Counted from the stretch's first letter, positions 23,341-36,682 are shown. The stretch is DNA of 64,000 nt from Agapanthus africanus (GCA_030015575.1 JASDDO010000001.1:321813595-321877594), one strand, 5' to 3'. A program made the numbers and translations. Notes: generated by a model not told the origin, from the sequence alone.

Positions 23341-26300
23341 CAGTTGAAGAAGAAGCACATTTTTGCATCTACTTCAGGTGTTCTTGTAATTGAGAACTGT
23401 TTTACGGTCAGCCCTACCTCCTGGGTACTTGATACCGGATCAGGATCTCATATCTGTAATTTATTGCAGGGACTGAGAAAAAGTAGGAAAGTTGCACCGG
23501 GTGATATGTCGCTCAGAGTAGCGAACGGAGCACAAGTTAATGCGGCAGCCGTCGGTGAATATCACCTAGTATTGCCAAATGGCAAGACTATGATTTTGAA
23601 CGATTGCTACTATGTACCCTCCATGGTTTGCAACATCATATCAGTTTCTTTACTCGATAAAGATGGATATTACTTTGTTCTTGATAGAAATATCATGAAC
23701 ATTTACCTTCATAAGGTACTGGTTGCAGAGGGTACACTGTGTAATGGTATCTACATTCTAAATCAGAATACAGTTCTCAATATACAAAACACACGCAAGA
23801 GGAAGAATTCAGATACGAATGAATCCTACTTGTGGCATTGTAGACTTGGTCATATCGGAGAGAAAAGACTGAGTAAGTTGCATAAAGATGGACTCTTGAA
23901 TGCGTTCGAGTTTTCATCTTATGAAACTTGTCAGTCTTGTCTCAAAGGGAAGATGACCAAATCTCCGTTCACCGGACATGGAGAAAGAGCAGCAGAGCTC
24001 TTGAGACTCGTACATAGTGATGTATGTGGCCCGATGTCTATACATGCAAGGGGTGGGTTCTCCTACTTCATCACATTCACTGACGATCTCTCTAGGTTCG
24101 GATATGTGTATCTGATGAAACACAAATCTGAAACTTTTGAGAAATTCAAGGAATTCAGAAAGGAAGTAGAGAACCAGATTGGCAAAAGTATCAAGATCCT
24201 CCGGTCTGATAGAGGAGGGGAGTACTTAAGCACGGAATTCCTAGATTACTTAAAAGAGAATGGTATTCTCTCTCAGCTTACTCCTCCTTATACACCACAG
24301 CACAACGGTGTATCGGAGAGGAGGAATCGTACCCTTCTGGATATGGTTCGCTCCATGATGAGTAGTGCTGAGTTACCTCTTTCATTCTGGGGACATGCGC
24401 TTCAGACAGCGGCATACCTTTTGAATCAAGTTCCATCCAAATCAGTGCCTAAAACTCCGTATGAAATATGGAGCAGTAAGAAACCATATCTTAAGTTTAT
24501 TAAGATATGGGGTTGTCCGGCCTATGTGAAAACACAGAAACCGGACAAGCTTGAGGCACGATCAGTTCTGTGTAAATTTGTGGGATATCCTAAAGACTCA
24601 CTAGGATATCTGTTCTACCACACTGAGGAACAGAAGGTGTTTGTATCTCGCCACGCTACCTTCTTAGAAAGGGAGTTTCTTGCAAAAGAAACTAGTGGGA
24701 GTTCGGTAGAACTGGAAGAAATTCAGCGACCACAAAATGTAACTGAAAATTTGGAGGAACCGCTAGATTCAATAACCCCAAACGAACCTCAGCCACTCCG
24801 CAGATCTGGTAGGATTTCTCATCCGCCCGAGAGATACTACGGTTTTCTCATAGACGGGGATCGAGAGGATTGCAACTTGGAAGAAGATGACCCTACCAGT
24901 TTCAGGCAGGCCATTATCAGTAGGGACTCTGATAAGTGGCAGGAAGCAATGCAATCCGAAATGGAGTCCATGTATGCCAATAAAGTGTGGACCTTGGATA
25001 TTGCTCCACCTGGGGTAAAACCTGTTGGATGCAAATGGATCTACAAAAGGAAACTTGGTGTAGATGGGCAGGTGGAAACCTATAAAGCGAGACTCGTTGC
25101 AAAAGGTTTTCGTCAAAGACCTGGTTTGGACTATGACGAAACTTTTTCTCCGGTGGCTATGCTCAAATCCATTCGGATCCTACTTGCCATTGCTGCCTTC
25201 CATGACTATGAAATCTGGCAGATGGATGTAAAAACGGCTTTCCTAAACGGTTGTTTGGAAGAGTGCGTTTATATGGATCAGCCAGAAGGTTTCGTAGACA
25301 GTGGGAGCAGCGGGAAGGTGTGCAAGTTGCTTAAATCCATTTATGGATTAAAGCAGGCATCGCGGAGCTGGAACATCTGTTTTGATGAGGCAATCAAGGA
25401 ATTTGATTTCATCAAGAACGAGGATGAACCTTGTGTCTATAAGAAGATTGTAGGACGAACTGTCGTATTCCTAGTCTTGTACGTGGACGACATTCTTTTG
25501 ATAGGAAATGACATTCCAATGCTACAATCGGTCAAGCTATTTTTGTCACAACGGTTCTCCATGAAGGACCTGGGTGATGCCTCGTACATTCTGGGGATCG
25601 AGATCTATAGAGATAGATCCAAGAGACTGCTGGGACTTTCGTAGTCCAGGTACATAGAGACCGTACTAAAGAGATTTAGTATGGAGGATTCCAAGCGCGG
25701 TAACATACCCGCATTGCACGGAATTACCCTCTCCAAGAAGATGTCTCCTAAGACTGACGAGGAGAGGGTTCGCATGAGCACTATACCCTACGCTTCGGCG
25801 GTAGGATCTATAATGTATGCGATGCATGTACAAGACCAGATGTAGCTTACGCGCTGGGCGCGGTAAGCCGGTATCAGTCAGACCCAGATGAGGACCACTG
25901 GACAGCGGTGAAGAACATTCTCAAGTACCTGAGAAGGACTAAGGAGATGTTCCTGGTTTACGGTAATGGAGACCTCCGGGTCGAGTCCTTTACCGATTCA
26001 AGCTTTCAGAGTGACAAAGATGACAGCAAGTCTGTCTCGGGTTTTGTGTTTACCCTCAACGGAGGGGCGGTATGTTGGAGGAGTTCCAAACAGGATACCG
26101 TCGCAGACTCGACGATGGAGGCTGAATGCATTGCTGCAAGCGATGCCGCAAAAGAGGCGGTCTGGATAAAGAAGTTCATTAGTGAACTTCAGTTGGTTCC
26201 GTCCATTGTTGACCCAATACCTTTGTATTGCGATAACAATGGGGCTATAGCTTTAGCGAAGGAACCAAGGTCCCATCAGAAATCCAGGCACATCTTAAGG

Positions 26301-26465
26301 CGGTATCACCTGATCAGGGAGATCATTGATCGCCAGGAGATCGAGGTGCGGAGAGTGGACACAAAGGACAACACAGCGGACCCATTCACGAAGGCCTTAC
26401 CCCAGACTCAGTTCGAGCGGCTGATCGAGATGATAGGTCTTCGATACGCCAGTACATGGCCTTAG
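23341..26465 (+). pseudogene. pol: A pol polyprotein (AP-IN-RT-RH), one stop and one frameshift
   Basis: Open from 23341 to 25641 with protease DTGSG, an integrase HHCC finger (HCRLGH... CQSC), the integrase core ([22 protein letters not shown]), a basic RPERYYGF-type linker, and RT with [11 protein letters not shown] at 25642-25644 replaces the glutamine codon seen in D (LS-Q-SRY), and one base is missing near 25822 (MHVQDQM where D has MLCTRPD). The frame then shifts and RNase H continues to 26465, ending ASTWP. No ATG lies at this start because the frame began upstream of B. The lesions are few, so A was probably autonomous for pol when it moved. Confidence 0.9.
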
Positions 26466-26468
26466 TGC

Positions 26469-26479
26469 AAGTGGGAGAT
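26469..26479 (+). other. A polypurine tract
   Basis: AAGTGGGAGAT, three bases after the pol stop codon and adjoining the 3' LTR. Confidence 0.9.
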
Positions 26480-28679
26480 TGTTGGTGTATATGCCCTAGA
26501 GGCCATTACTGTATCATACTAGTATGTATATTACTTGATGAATGCTTGGGATATTCACAGTTGTATAGACAATCTTGCTCGATATAGTAGTATGCTACTT
26601 GGTTTGTCTCTGCTTTAATGTGTACATGTGTGTTTATTCATTATATCACCTATACGCATTAGTAGAGCCCTTAGGATCTTTGCTTGATTACCGGCGTTGT
26701 GATGGCGATCACACTCGTGGGGGCTGGGTAATCTACAAACACATCCTTATACACGTCCCTAGTCGTGGGAGTATCGAGATAGGGCATCGATACTCCGGAG
26801 TAGACTAGCGTATGCGCTTCTCATCCCAGCACGGGAGACGGTCTGTCCTACAGCCGTCAGTACGCCATACTTGAGATGGTATGCGGGTGCTCGTTAGGTT
26901 ACGAGTACACTGGACAGGACTCATCGGGAACTGATGGTTGGTATTATACCTATCGTCAGTTATCAGTTCCCAGGTGACATGAGTACAGCTTAGTCCACTG
27001 ACTTGACACTGTCACTTTGCCTCGAGTGTGTTCCCACTGTTCTTTGATTACTACCCTACCACGGCTCTACTGAGTCGTGCAAACAGGTAGTAGTTGGGAG
27101 CAGTCCCGAAGCACTTGGAGGCAGTGACGGTTAGACAGGATTCGTCTCTCCCGGTATTGGGGGTTGACATCGCGCTGTGTCTAGGAGAACCATTACACAA
27201 GTAGTCCCTGGCTAGGGCAAGCGAGATATACTGGTCGGTTTCCAGTATTATCTCAGGGTGTTCTGGGCTTCACTCCGACACGACTTATACCGCTATTAGG
27301 GGACTGACGTTTACCGCCCCCTAGGCCCGCCATGCGATGTATCAGACGAACAGACCGGACTGTACGGAGATTGTCACATACAGGCTCAGTAGGAGTTCGG
27401 ATGGGTTTACCTCATCGGCCTTCTTATCGACATCTACCTGGGGACCGTTACGTACAGCTAGTGCCGCTTGCGGTCTGTGGTTAAACCCACTGCCAGCGTA
27501 GTGTCGAGTCTTTAGAATCCCACACAGAGAGTTTCCCTGCACTGACGAAACATGTAGATGCCGTATGGTTTTACGGCAGGGCTGCGATCACTTACGTACA
27601 CTTGTGTGCGTGTGGTGTTCGGGCAGGCAATACTGGTGGGCTTTGGTTTAAGCCGGATCCTAGTATTGCACGGATGGATTTGTTTTGTCTTCTGTGCATC
27701 CGCATTCTACGGAATACGGATGCAGGTGTGTATGCACAGTTTTCCGGAGCGATGAAGGAGGAGGTGCCTCATTAGGGTTTTGGCAGTTGGTTCGGCCAAA
27801 ACCGTTATGTGGCAGGCTCATTAGGGTTTTGACAGTTGATTCGGTCAAAACCATTTTGAGGCGGACTCATTAGGGTTTTGACAGTTCGTTTTGGTCAAAA
27901 CCATTATGAGCCGGGGACATTATTTACTAATCCTTTCATTGATAATTATGTTATGGCTAATTACATTGACCATTTGACCATCTTGACTTTGTTGACCGTT
28001 TGACCAAAGTTGACTAGGATCTTCTTGAAAGATCTAAAGTATTCTTTGGTTTTCTTTTTCTTTTTGTTATGATAATGGTCATGTCATTTGTAGCCATCAA
28101 CTTTATCTTGATGGGATTAGTAATGATAATGTTTTGCATTATTGCAACCATGGTTGGTTTTTCTCTTGGTTAAGTTTTTCATTTGCTCATTCTCATTCTC
28201 TCTCTTGAAATGAGAAGCTCCATGGTTGTTAGCTAGCTCCTCCTTCTTCCTCCTCTTGATTCATCTTTTGATCTCATGTGTTGAGAGATAAAGATCCCAC
28301 AAAGACAAAAGCATTCATCTATCACTTCTACACAACCTAGGGCTTCTAGATTAGCAATCTCTTTGCCCTAGTTACCTCGGCTCGAGGTGGAGCTCGGTGT
28401 ACATCTCTCGGGTGGATCGTCTTCGACTCAAGGAGGCCGCGGAGGTGACCAAAGTCCGGATCAAGCCACGGAGCAAGCAAGGAGAAGAACAACAAGAAGA
28501 GAAGGAGTTCAAGTTGAGGTATAACCCCTAACCGAGTAGACAAATCTCTAGTTAGGATGCTAGTGTATTGTTTAGCAAAGATCCGGCTTTTACGGTCCAT
28601 GTTACCAAGTTTAGAAAAAATTTTGTTTTACCGTTTCCGCAACCCCGAAAGTAACGGGAGAGGTAACGTGGACCTAACA
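26480..28679 (+). repeat. A 3' LTR
   Basis: 2200 bp, TGTTGGTG...CCTAACA, about 98.8% like the 5' copy by eye, followed by target duplication GTTGT (28680-28684). Confidence 0.93.
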
Positions 28680-28684
28680 GTTGT

Positions 28685-29620
28685 TGGAACCAAGTTTTTA
28701 AAAACTGACATTACAGACGTTCTCTTTTATTTTTCACAGCGGTATTCGGTTATGAATATCCAGCACCTCATTCGACGAGGCAAGGGCCGAGATCCCTTCA
28801 TCGGGAGTGACCCCTTGAGTAAAAGATTGCGTCAACGTAATAACTTTACTATAGTTGATTCTTTTGCTTTACATCATGGTATTCAGTTTAGAATATCCTG
28901 CACCTCATTTGACGAGGAAAGAGTCGAGATCCCTTCACCGGGAGTGACCTCTTTAGCAAAAGTTTTCGCCACTATAAATTTGTAAAACCACTCGGTTCCT
29001 TCAACGATATCAAGTTCATTACGTTAAAGGCTTTTTTGCCAAAAACCAGCCATAGCCCTCCGTCATTTCAGAAAAGCAGTGCCTAGTATTCATGCTATGT
29101 TTGTTGGCTTCCGTCAAGGCATAGTGTGCGGTATCTATGTGTCACTTTTCTGTAGCATGGATATGCATTAATCTAGGACAGTCATGCAGCCTTGTTGGCA
29201 TCCGTCAAGGGAGAGTACGGGTGGGTCTAAATTAATCAGGACAATGATGGGTAGAACTTGACTTGCAACTTATTATTTGTTGGCATCCGTCTAGGTCATA
29301 ATCTGCTTGGGGTAAAAACTACATAGGGAGTTTCAAACATACAGGAAACTTGCCATGCATGTGCATACCTTCTGGAGTGTGGTGACTTGTGTGGCTTCCA
29401 TCAAATTATCATGCGATGATAGTTGGATCCCAATTCCCACTGATGTGTAGGATTACTCCTCGGGTGATTCCGACTAATTCTCCTTTTGGGTTTGGAGGAG
29501 AATTCAAGGAAACAGTGGGAGCCATTCTGATTAGATAAAGTGATTAACCATTCTAATCTATGTTAGAGTGCACGCTGGGTGTTTCTTTTCTCTCTCTCTC
29601 TCTCTCTCTCTTTGGCAGCG
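28685..29620 (+). other. J leader, second part
   Basis: Continues J after A. Cassettes lie at about 28734-28825 and 28866-28963, then the three-hairpin array and the conserved GTTGGATCCC block. The GC hairpin and GNRA hairpin found at this point in the other elements are missing, apparently lost in a deletion around 29470. A long CT repeat ending GGCAG (CAG 29616-29618) precedes ATG 29624. Confidence 0.6.
29095..29306 (+). other. J three-hairpin leader array
   Basis: Hairpins at 29095-29124 (CTATG/CATAG), about 29191-29210 (basal stem weak) and 29265-29306 (GCA-TTAT/ATAA-TGC). Apices are UUUG-UUGGC-loop-GUCAA-GG with loops UUCC, AUCC, AUCC; the last has GUCUA. Even in this old copy two loops are identical and the third differs by one base. 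Confidence 0.65.
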
Positions 29621-29734
29621 ACCATGGCCCTACCCTTGACTAAAACTCATGAATCAAGTTATCCAAACCTTCTTAAAACATTTTGGCTTTTGGAATGTCA
29701 CAGTGTCGCATACATCATTGCCACTTCTATATTA

Positions 29735-30500
29735 CCTTTGCATTTTTCCAGAACACCCCGTATCACTACGAACATCCACTTCCATTGGATAAATCTATCG
29801 TATAGTTACATACGAACTCGAAGTAACTTGTTCCAGATTCGAGGATGGATTCTGATTCTGGAGAGATTGGATAAGATTATTTGGTTGTCTTTTCCCTTTA
29901 CCTTCTCTCAGGTTGTGAGGGCTCCTAGGATTAGGAGAGGTTACACCTATTGAGCTTATTGGATAGTCTTCTTCCAAACCAAATGCAGGTGCCGAAAGGT
30001 GGAAAAGGAAGAAAACCAATTAGGTTAAAGGTTATGTACAGAAGGTAATAAGTAAAGACATATAAAGGGATTAGAATAACGGCAAAGAGAATTGCGACTG
30101 CTATTATTCACGACAAAACCGTGTATACCCCCGCCACTCCCACATCCACTTTGGATTTCTCCAGAACACTCCGTATCACTACGGACATCCACTTCTATGG
30201 ATATGCCATCGTATAGTTACATACGAACTCGAAGGAACTTGTTCCTGATTCGAGGATGGTTTCCAGTTCAGGAGAAATAGAATAGGATTATTCAGATGTC
30301 TTTTCACTTTACCTTCTCTCAGGTTGCGAGGGCTCCTAGGATTAGGAGAGTACACCTATTACACTTATTGGAGAGTCTTCTTCTAAACCTTAAGCTGGTG
30401 CCGAAGGGTAGAGAAGAAAGAAAACCAATTAGCCTAAAGAAGGTATACAGAAGGTAATAAGTAAAGACATAATAAAGGGATTGGAGTGAGGGAAGGTAAG
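29735..30500 (+). repeat. ~410-bp tandem duplication in the gag position of J
   Basis: Sequence from about 29740 (CCAGAACACCCCGTATCACTA) recurs with changes from about 30160 and continues in parallel (CTCAGGTTGYGAGGGCTCCT, then AGAAGGTAATAAGTAAAGACAT), a period of roughly 410 bp. It lies where gag should be, between the CT tract and the protease relic. Short ORFs in it (29579-29953, 30092-30280) do not resemble gag to me. It may be a decayed gag segment or foreign sequence. Confidence 0.55.
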
Positions 30501-30539
30501 TATATGGTTACTGTCATGAATCAGGATAGTGGAAGAGGC

Positions 30540-32320
30540 GTTACTAGGAATACCAGTTAACCCTTTTGAAATATTTTTCATGTTTCAGTATCACTGTGCG
30601 ATGTTAATTGAAAACTGTTTTCCCAACAGGAATCTAACTCCAGGGTATGTATTTACCAGATCAGTTTCTCACATCTGCATGTTATTACGGATGGTGAGTG
30701 GGAGTAAGATATTAGGAATTAGGTGATTAAATCCTCATTATATCGGAATTCGTTGTAATTGGTAATATTTGAGGAAATCACCTGGGTTTTTAACGGACGA
30801 CAAATATTTGGTTTTGAATATCCGTAGTTATGCACCAATTTCAAACTGATATATCTGTACATTTATTTTATAAAGTGAGATATAACTTTTTGAAATTATG
30901 TCTATGACATTTACCTATATCAGTTGCTGATTAGGTAAGGTGCATTCAACAGCGGTGTAATTCTTCTTAACCATAGTACAGTTTTCAACCTACGACGCAT
31001 AGGGTTTGAGTTATTGAACTCAGGGGACTTATACAAAGTATTGTATGTTGTCAAGTGTCCATTAGGACAAAGGGGTTGGTGCTCATACTATATTCTGTTT
31101 ACTCATAACTTCTCTGGTTCTAGACAAGTATTCGTTGAAATACAAGGTTTAGATTTTGAGAAATTATAGGTATAAGAATAAAGTAGAGAACCATTTGTTG
31201 GAAGTATCAGGATTCTTCGAGGTAGTCGAAGATGCAGATACTTGTGTTTGGTATTCCGATGATAGTAATGATTTTGAGAACTTGCTTCTCTTTCGGGTTA
31301 CTCATATATGGATGCACTCCTAGTTGAGTAATGCTGATTGGCCTCATTCCATTTGTTTGATATGAACTGGAGACAGCTGCATGATTTTGAATCTGGTTCC
31401 AATTAAATTAGTGCTTTTGTTTCTATATTGGATATATAGAATCAATTTATATCTAAACGATGTTATGGTATAGGGAGTTGTCCGGCTGATGCTTAAAACC
31501 AGAATCCGGATAAACATGAGGCACGTTTTTGTAATGGCAGTTTGTAGGTTACCCCGGGCTTTGACGAGGGTTAATTTTCTTCCATCAGGAAGATCAATAG
31601 TGATATTGTTCTAGACTCGCCACGGTTTTAGTAAAATGGATTTTTTCATAAAACAGAAGTGGGAGTATGGTAGAATTGGAAGTGATTACAGAACCACAAA
31701 CGATTACTGAAAATTTAATAGAACCTAAGGATTCAATTGGATTTGACATTCCATTAGCCACTCCGCAGATTTGGTGGGTAACCTCAGGCACCCGAAAGGT
31801 ACTTCGGTCTTCTTAGAGACAGTGACAGTGAGGTTCTTGTTTACCCAGACTTGCCATTGCTGCTGTTCTAGACTATGAGACCCGGCAGGAGGATGAGTAT
31901 AGTGTCGTTCTAAACTAGCTTTAGAAGTGCACGTGTATATGACTCTGCCAGAGGGTTGTTGTAGTCAGTGGGAGCAGCGAAAACATAGAGGGCACGTAGT
32001 TTATGTCTATTTATAGACTAAAGCAGGTATAGAGGAAATAGATCATCTATTTTTGATGTGACAGTCATAGGTTTTGACGTCATAAGAATAGGAGATGGAT
32101 CTAGTAAGAAAGTAGTAGGGTGCGATGTCCTAGTGTTTGGGATGACATGCACTTTATTGGAAGTGAAATTCCTATAATACGATCGGTTATACTGTGGTTG
32201 TCACACAGTTATTTCTTGACATAGGATATGGATATAATATCAGGGTTTCTGGTTACTAGATCTATAGTTTTAGATCTAGATTTGGGAAGTATCCTAATCT
32301 TGCTACTTTGACATTATTCT
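30540..32320 (+). pseudogene. J pol relic (protease, integrase, RT)
   Basis: Decayed remains collinear with D. Protease-like IENCF...SHIC is at about 30600-30690, and integrase traces lie at about 31080-31400. Around 31440-31520 a stretch corresponds to the IWGCPAYV and DKLEARS region. The linker is at about 31660-31800, and RT traces with the QPEG- and SGSSG-like segments are at about 31840-32050. Frame is broken throughout. C then interrupts it, and the sequence resumes at 52928. Confidence 0.65.
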
Positions 32321-34484
32321 TGTAGGGTTCCTAGGCACACTCAAGAGGTTCCACAAGGCATCAACCATGCCAAATTCAAAAATTATATGCCGAGAAACCC
32401 TAATGCTAGATCGTTAACTAGAGGTAAAGGCGAAAAGCAAGCAAGTAAACAACTTTATTTCTAAGTGAATGGAAATACAAACTTTGTAGATCCGGTCCTC
32501 CACTTCTTTAGCTCTGTGATGACGTCCTTTCGCTGCGATCACCGGGATCCCGGACTCTAGCGATGGTTTCGTCGGAGAAATGAGCGGGCTAGGTCGTTGA
32601 CTTCGATGCCGAAGATGATCTACGTCGAGGCAACTCTAACTCAAGCTCCATCTTCACTAGCTCATGAAACTCATGAAACTTGTGAAGAAAACACCCTATA
32701 CAACATGGCAAGTGGTAGAGGATGAAGAAATAGGAGGTGGGTTCACTTTGGATTTAGATTTCTCACTTGGATTCATCACTTAGAATTTTCTAGTAAGCTT
32801 TCTTCAACTCATGAAGAAGATGAAGAAGAATAGAAAAGAATGAATTATCTCATTAGAAAATTCAAGTGATGCTTATCATTTAGCAACCATGGGTGAGGCT
32901 AACTCATGTAGAGAATAAACAAGGGTTTAGGCAAATGGTTAGGTTAAGGAAAAAACAAAATGGTTTTAACTTTTCAAAGCTTCATGAAGCTTCAAATAAA
33001 AACAAAGAATGCCACCATTTTATTTTTGCCAAAATGAATAAATAAATAAATAAATAAAAACCCTAACCATTTACCTAAACATGGTTTAAATCAAACATAC
33101 ACCCAAGTTTGCATGTATCATCAAACATGATACAATCAAGTGCACAAAAATATATCATAATTACAATGTGCACAATCTAGTGAGAAAATAATCTTATGTG
33201 AACCAATACTAGTTAATGTAAAGTAATATATCAAATATATAATTATACATTAAATCATTAAATCAACACTTGATTTAATGATCCGGTCATACTGCATATA
33301 ACCGACTAATATCAAGTGTATCAATGTATCGAATCAACACTTGATTCGGTAACCCGGCTATATCTCATATAACTGTCCAATGATACAAATCGCGAGAATA
33401 GAATACAGTATCACATACTGGTATTATTCTCGGTCCCGCACATATCTCATATGCGCTCCTATTTCGTTTCGCTTGAGCCAGGAAACCTCTGTGTAGGACT
33501 CTAAAGACTCGTCAATACGCCGGCAGCAGGTGATGATCATATCAAACACCCACAAGCCGCAAGCAGTCTGCTAAACGTAACGGCCACCCGGGTATTGAGC
33601 AATCAGAAGATCAATGAGCAAGCCCGCTCACACTCCTGTGAATCCAACCAGTAACACTTACCGTACAGTCCGGTCTCGTCGTCTGATATGTCGCATATCT
33701 TGCCTAGGGGTGGTAAACGTCAGACCCCAATAGCTCGATAAGTCGTGTCGATATGAGGTCTATAACAGTTCGAGAAACTACTGGTAACACTTACCAGTAA
33801 ATCTCAGCAACCCTAGCCAGGGATTTCCGGTTATAGCCAATCGAACACAGCGCAACATCAACTCCCTATATCGGGAGAGACGAATCCCCTCCTATCGCTC
33901 ATTGCCTCCATGCGATTCGGGACTGTACCCAAAAACCACCATTTTGCATGCCCTCTTGGACGTGGTAAGGTGGAAATCAAAGCACAGTGGGAATCACACA
34001 AGACTCTATGACGATCTCGGGTCTACAGACTAACCTGTACCAGTGTCACCAGAGAACTGCCATCTGACGTAAGGTATAATACCATCTGGGAGTTCTCGGC
34101 GAGTCCGTCCAGTGTACCCAGTCTCCACTGAGCACCCGTATATCATCTCTGATGTCAAACGCCAATGGATATAGGATCATCCATCGCCTATCTGCATGGG
34201 TCGAGAAGGTATACGCTAGTCTACTCTGGTATATCGATGCCCCGTCTCGATACAACCACGACTAGGGACCTTGAAGGATGTACTTATGGACTACCATGTC
34301 CCCACTAGTATGATCCGCATCATAGTCCAGGTAGTCAATTACACATCCTAAGGGCTTTACCAACATGTAACAGAGAGACAATCAGTGTACACGTTAAGAT
34401 AAAGAGCAACCAGATAGCATACTATCATGTCGAGCAAGAAAGTCCTCCCTATATATGTCCCAGCATCCACTACAATATACATCC
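32321..34484 (-). repeat. C 3' LTR, larger part (split by D)
   Basis: Begins TGTAGGG and is cut after CATCC (34480-34484) by D; the last 41 bp are at 44743-44783. Dyads TTAAATCAA-CAC-TTGATTTAA (33258-33278) and TCGAATCAA-CAC-TTGATTCGG (33329-33349) are present. Confidence 0.92.
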
Positions 34485-35182
34485 TGTAAGTCCACGTTGC
34501 GACCCCCGGTTCTTACGGGGAGGCGGAAACGGTATAAAATCAAAATTTTAACGCAAGAGGCAACATGGACTAAGCTAGGTCGGGATCTTTACCTAAACTA
34601 AAACTAGCATACTAAGCTAAAGATATTTAGCTACTCGGATGAAGATGGTTATACCTAAACTTGAACTCCTTCTCTTCAAGCTCCGATGGTGGTCCGATGG
34701 CTCCTTCTCGTCGTCTCCTTACGCCGAAGATAGATCCACTTGAAAGCTCCAACCTTTAGCTCCTTCTTCGTTCTTTGAAGAAACTAGTTCACTTGGTTTG
34801 CTAAACCTAGTGAACTAGAATGAGTAGAGATGATTTAGAATGGGATTTTATCTATGGTTCTTGATTCTCAACTCATGAGACAAGAGAACCATAGATCAAG
34901 AGAGGGAGCAAGAGGTTGAGGGTGAGAGCAAGAGGAGAGCTCAAGAACAAGAGAGAGAATGAGCAAGAAAGAATGAGCAACTCTTTTGTCTTTCACCCTC
35001 TCATAATCCAAAGTGATCATAACTCATCATATCAAAAAAGTCTTATGTGATGGTTAGAAGCAACCATAACCTTATCATGTCATGCACTCATTTTACTCAA
35101 ATGAGCAAGCAAGTAAAAGTCTTTGGCATGAAATGATAACCATGGTTATCATGATGGTCAACTAGTCAAGCCTAGTCAACCG

Positions 35183-35252
35183 GTCAACAAGTCAACAAAA
35201 GTCAACAAGTCAACAAAGTCAACAAGTCAACAAAAGTCAACAAGTCAACAAC
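35183..35252 (-). promoter_or_regulatory. GTCAACAA tandem array (W-box cores) in D LTR
   Basis: Eight head-to-tail GTCAACAA units with 0-2 extra A between them; in sense, repeated TTGTTGAC. TTGAC is the core of WRKY-factor binding sites, so stress-responsive transcription is possible. Extra TTGAC cores flank the array. The same array is at about 43252-43321 in the other LTR. Confidence 0.55.
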
Positions 35253-35299
35253 CATATCACCATAATACTTAATTAATATAATAGTTAATCACATATCAT

Positions 35300-35366
35300 A
35301 TTCTCATTAGGGTTGAGCATAAAGTCAAATAGTCAACGGTCAACTGTCAACAACCCTAATGAGAAT
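35300..35366 (-). promoter_or_regulatory. 16-bp perfect inverted repeat in D LTR
   Basis: Arms 35300-35315 and 35351-35366 (TTCTCATTAGGGTTG/CAACCCTAATGAGAA plus an A-T pair) enclose 35 bases carrying three GTCAA cores. The arm contains AACCCTAA, the telo-box type core. A's LTR has the related CTCATTAGGGTT hairpins. An identical copy is in the 5' LTR near 43369-43435. Confidence 0.55.
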
Positions 35367-36668
35367 CCGCAGCCTCTGCCTCCCTGTCAACTGTGCATAC
35401 ACACCCGCATCCGCGTTCCGAGGAACACGAATGCAAACTGGATAAATCTAATCCCATAAGGTACACTAGGATCTGGCTTAAACCAAAGCCCGCTAGTGTA
35501 AACTGTCCGGACACTGTACGTGCACAAGTGCACGGATGTGACCGAACCCTGTCGCAAAACCATGCGACCTGTCGCAATACCATGCGACCTCTACTCTTTT
35601 GCCTAAAGGCGAAAAGCTTTCTGTGTGGGACTCTAAAGACTCGACACTACGCTGGCAGTGGGTTTAACCACAGACCGCAAGCGGCACTAGCTGTGCGTAA
35701 CGGTCCCCAGGTAATGCCGACAAGAAGACCGACGAGGCGAAACCCATCTGAACTCCTACTGAGCCTGAGTGTGACATTCTCCGTACAGTCCGGTCTGTTC
35801 GTCTGATACATCGCATGGCGGGCCTAGGGGGCGGTAAACGTCAGTCCCCCAATAGCGGTACAAGTCTTGCCGGAGCGAAGCCCAATACACCCTGAGATAA
35901 CACTGGAAACCTACCAGTATATCTCGTTTGCCCTGGCCAGGGACTACTCGTGTAATGGCTCTCCTAGACACAGCGCGATGTCAACCCCCAATACCGGGAG
36001 AGACGAATCCTGTCTAACCGTCACTGCCTCCAAGTGCTTCGGGACTGCACCCAACCACTACCTGTTTGCACGACTCCTTTGAGCCGTGGTAGGGTAGTGA
36101 TCAAAGTACAGTGGGAACACACTCGAGGCGGAGTGACAGTGTCAAGTCAGCGGACTAAGCTGTACTCATGTCACCTGGGAACTGATAACTGACGATAGGT
36201 ATAATACCAACTAGTCAGTTCCCGACGAGTCCTGTCCAGTGTACCCGTAACCTAACGAGCACCCGCATACTATCTCAAGTACGACGTACTGACGGCTGTG
36301 GGACAGACCGTCTCCCACACTGGGATGAGAAGCGCATGCGCTGGTCTACTCCGGAGTATCGATGCCCTGTCTCGATAGTCCTGCGACCAGGGACCTGCAT
36401 AAGGATGTGCTTATAGATTACCCAGCCCCACTAGTGTGACGGCCATCACATCGCTGGTAATCAAGAAAAGATCCTAAGGGCTCTACTAATGTGTATAGGC
36501 GATATACAAAAATAAACACATGTACACATTGAAGTAGAAAAAAAAACCAAGTAGCATACTACTATTTTGAGCAAGATTGTATATACAAGGTGAATATCCC
36601 AAGCATCCATTAAGTAATATACAAACTAGTATGATACAGTAATGGCCTCTAGGGCATATACACTAACA

Positions 36669-36679
36669 ATCTCCCACTT
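36669..36679 (-). other. D polypurine tract
   Basis: Sense AAGTGGGAGAT between the gag-pol stop codon (three bases away) and the 3' LTR. Confidence 0.9.
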
Positions 36680-36682
36680 GCA

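Larger units (their letters stand above)
8295..28679 (+). mobile_element. Element A: Angela-like retrotransposon, complete ends, split by B
   Basis: Target duplication GTTGT at 8290-8294 and 28680-28684 flanks LTRs of 2203 and 2200 bp that differ at roughly 25-30 positions by eye. Internal parts are the leader (10498-12807), a short protein start (12808-12930), then after B the pol (23341-26465) and the purine tract. There is no gag core. A entered the leader of J. Confidence 0.93.
34485..36668 (-). repeat. D 3' LTR
   Basis: 2184 bp, plus-strand ends TGTAAGTCC and CACTAACA. The centre is shared with A's LTR (for example GACTCAGTA/GCCGTGGTAGGGTA blocks), while the U5 end is distinct from all others here. 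Confidence 0.95.

Noticed and set aside
29579..29953. 124-codon ORF starting in the CT tract of J
   Set aside because: The N-terminus is only translated CT repeat and the remainder belongs to the ~410-bp duplication with stops in its second copy; no gag or host similarity recognised.
35393..35806. 137-codon ORF in D LTR, identical at 43462-43875
   Set aside because: It runs antisense to D; identity of the two copies only reflects two nearly identical LTRs.
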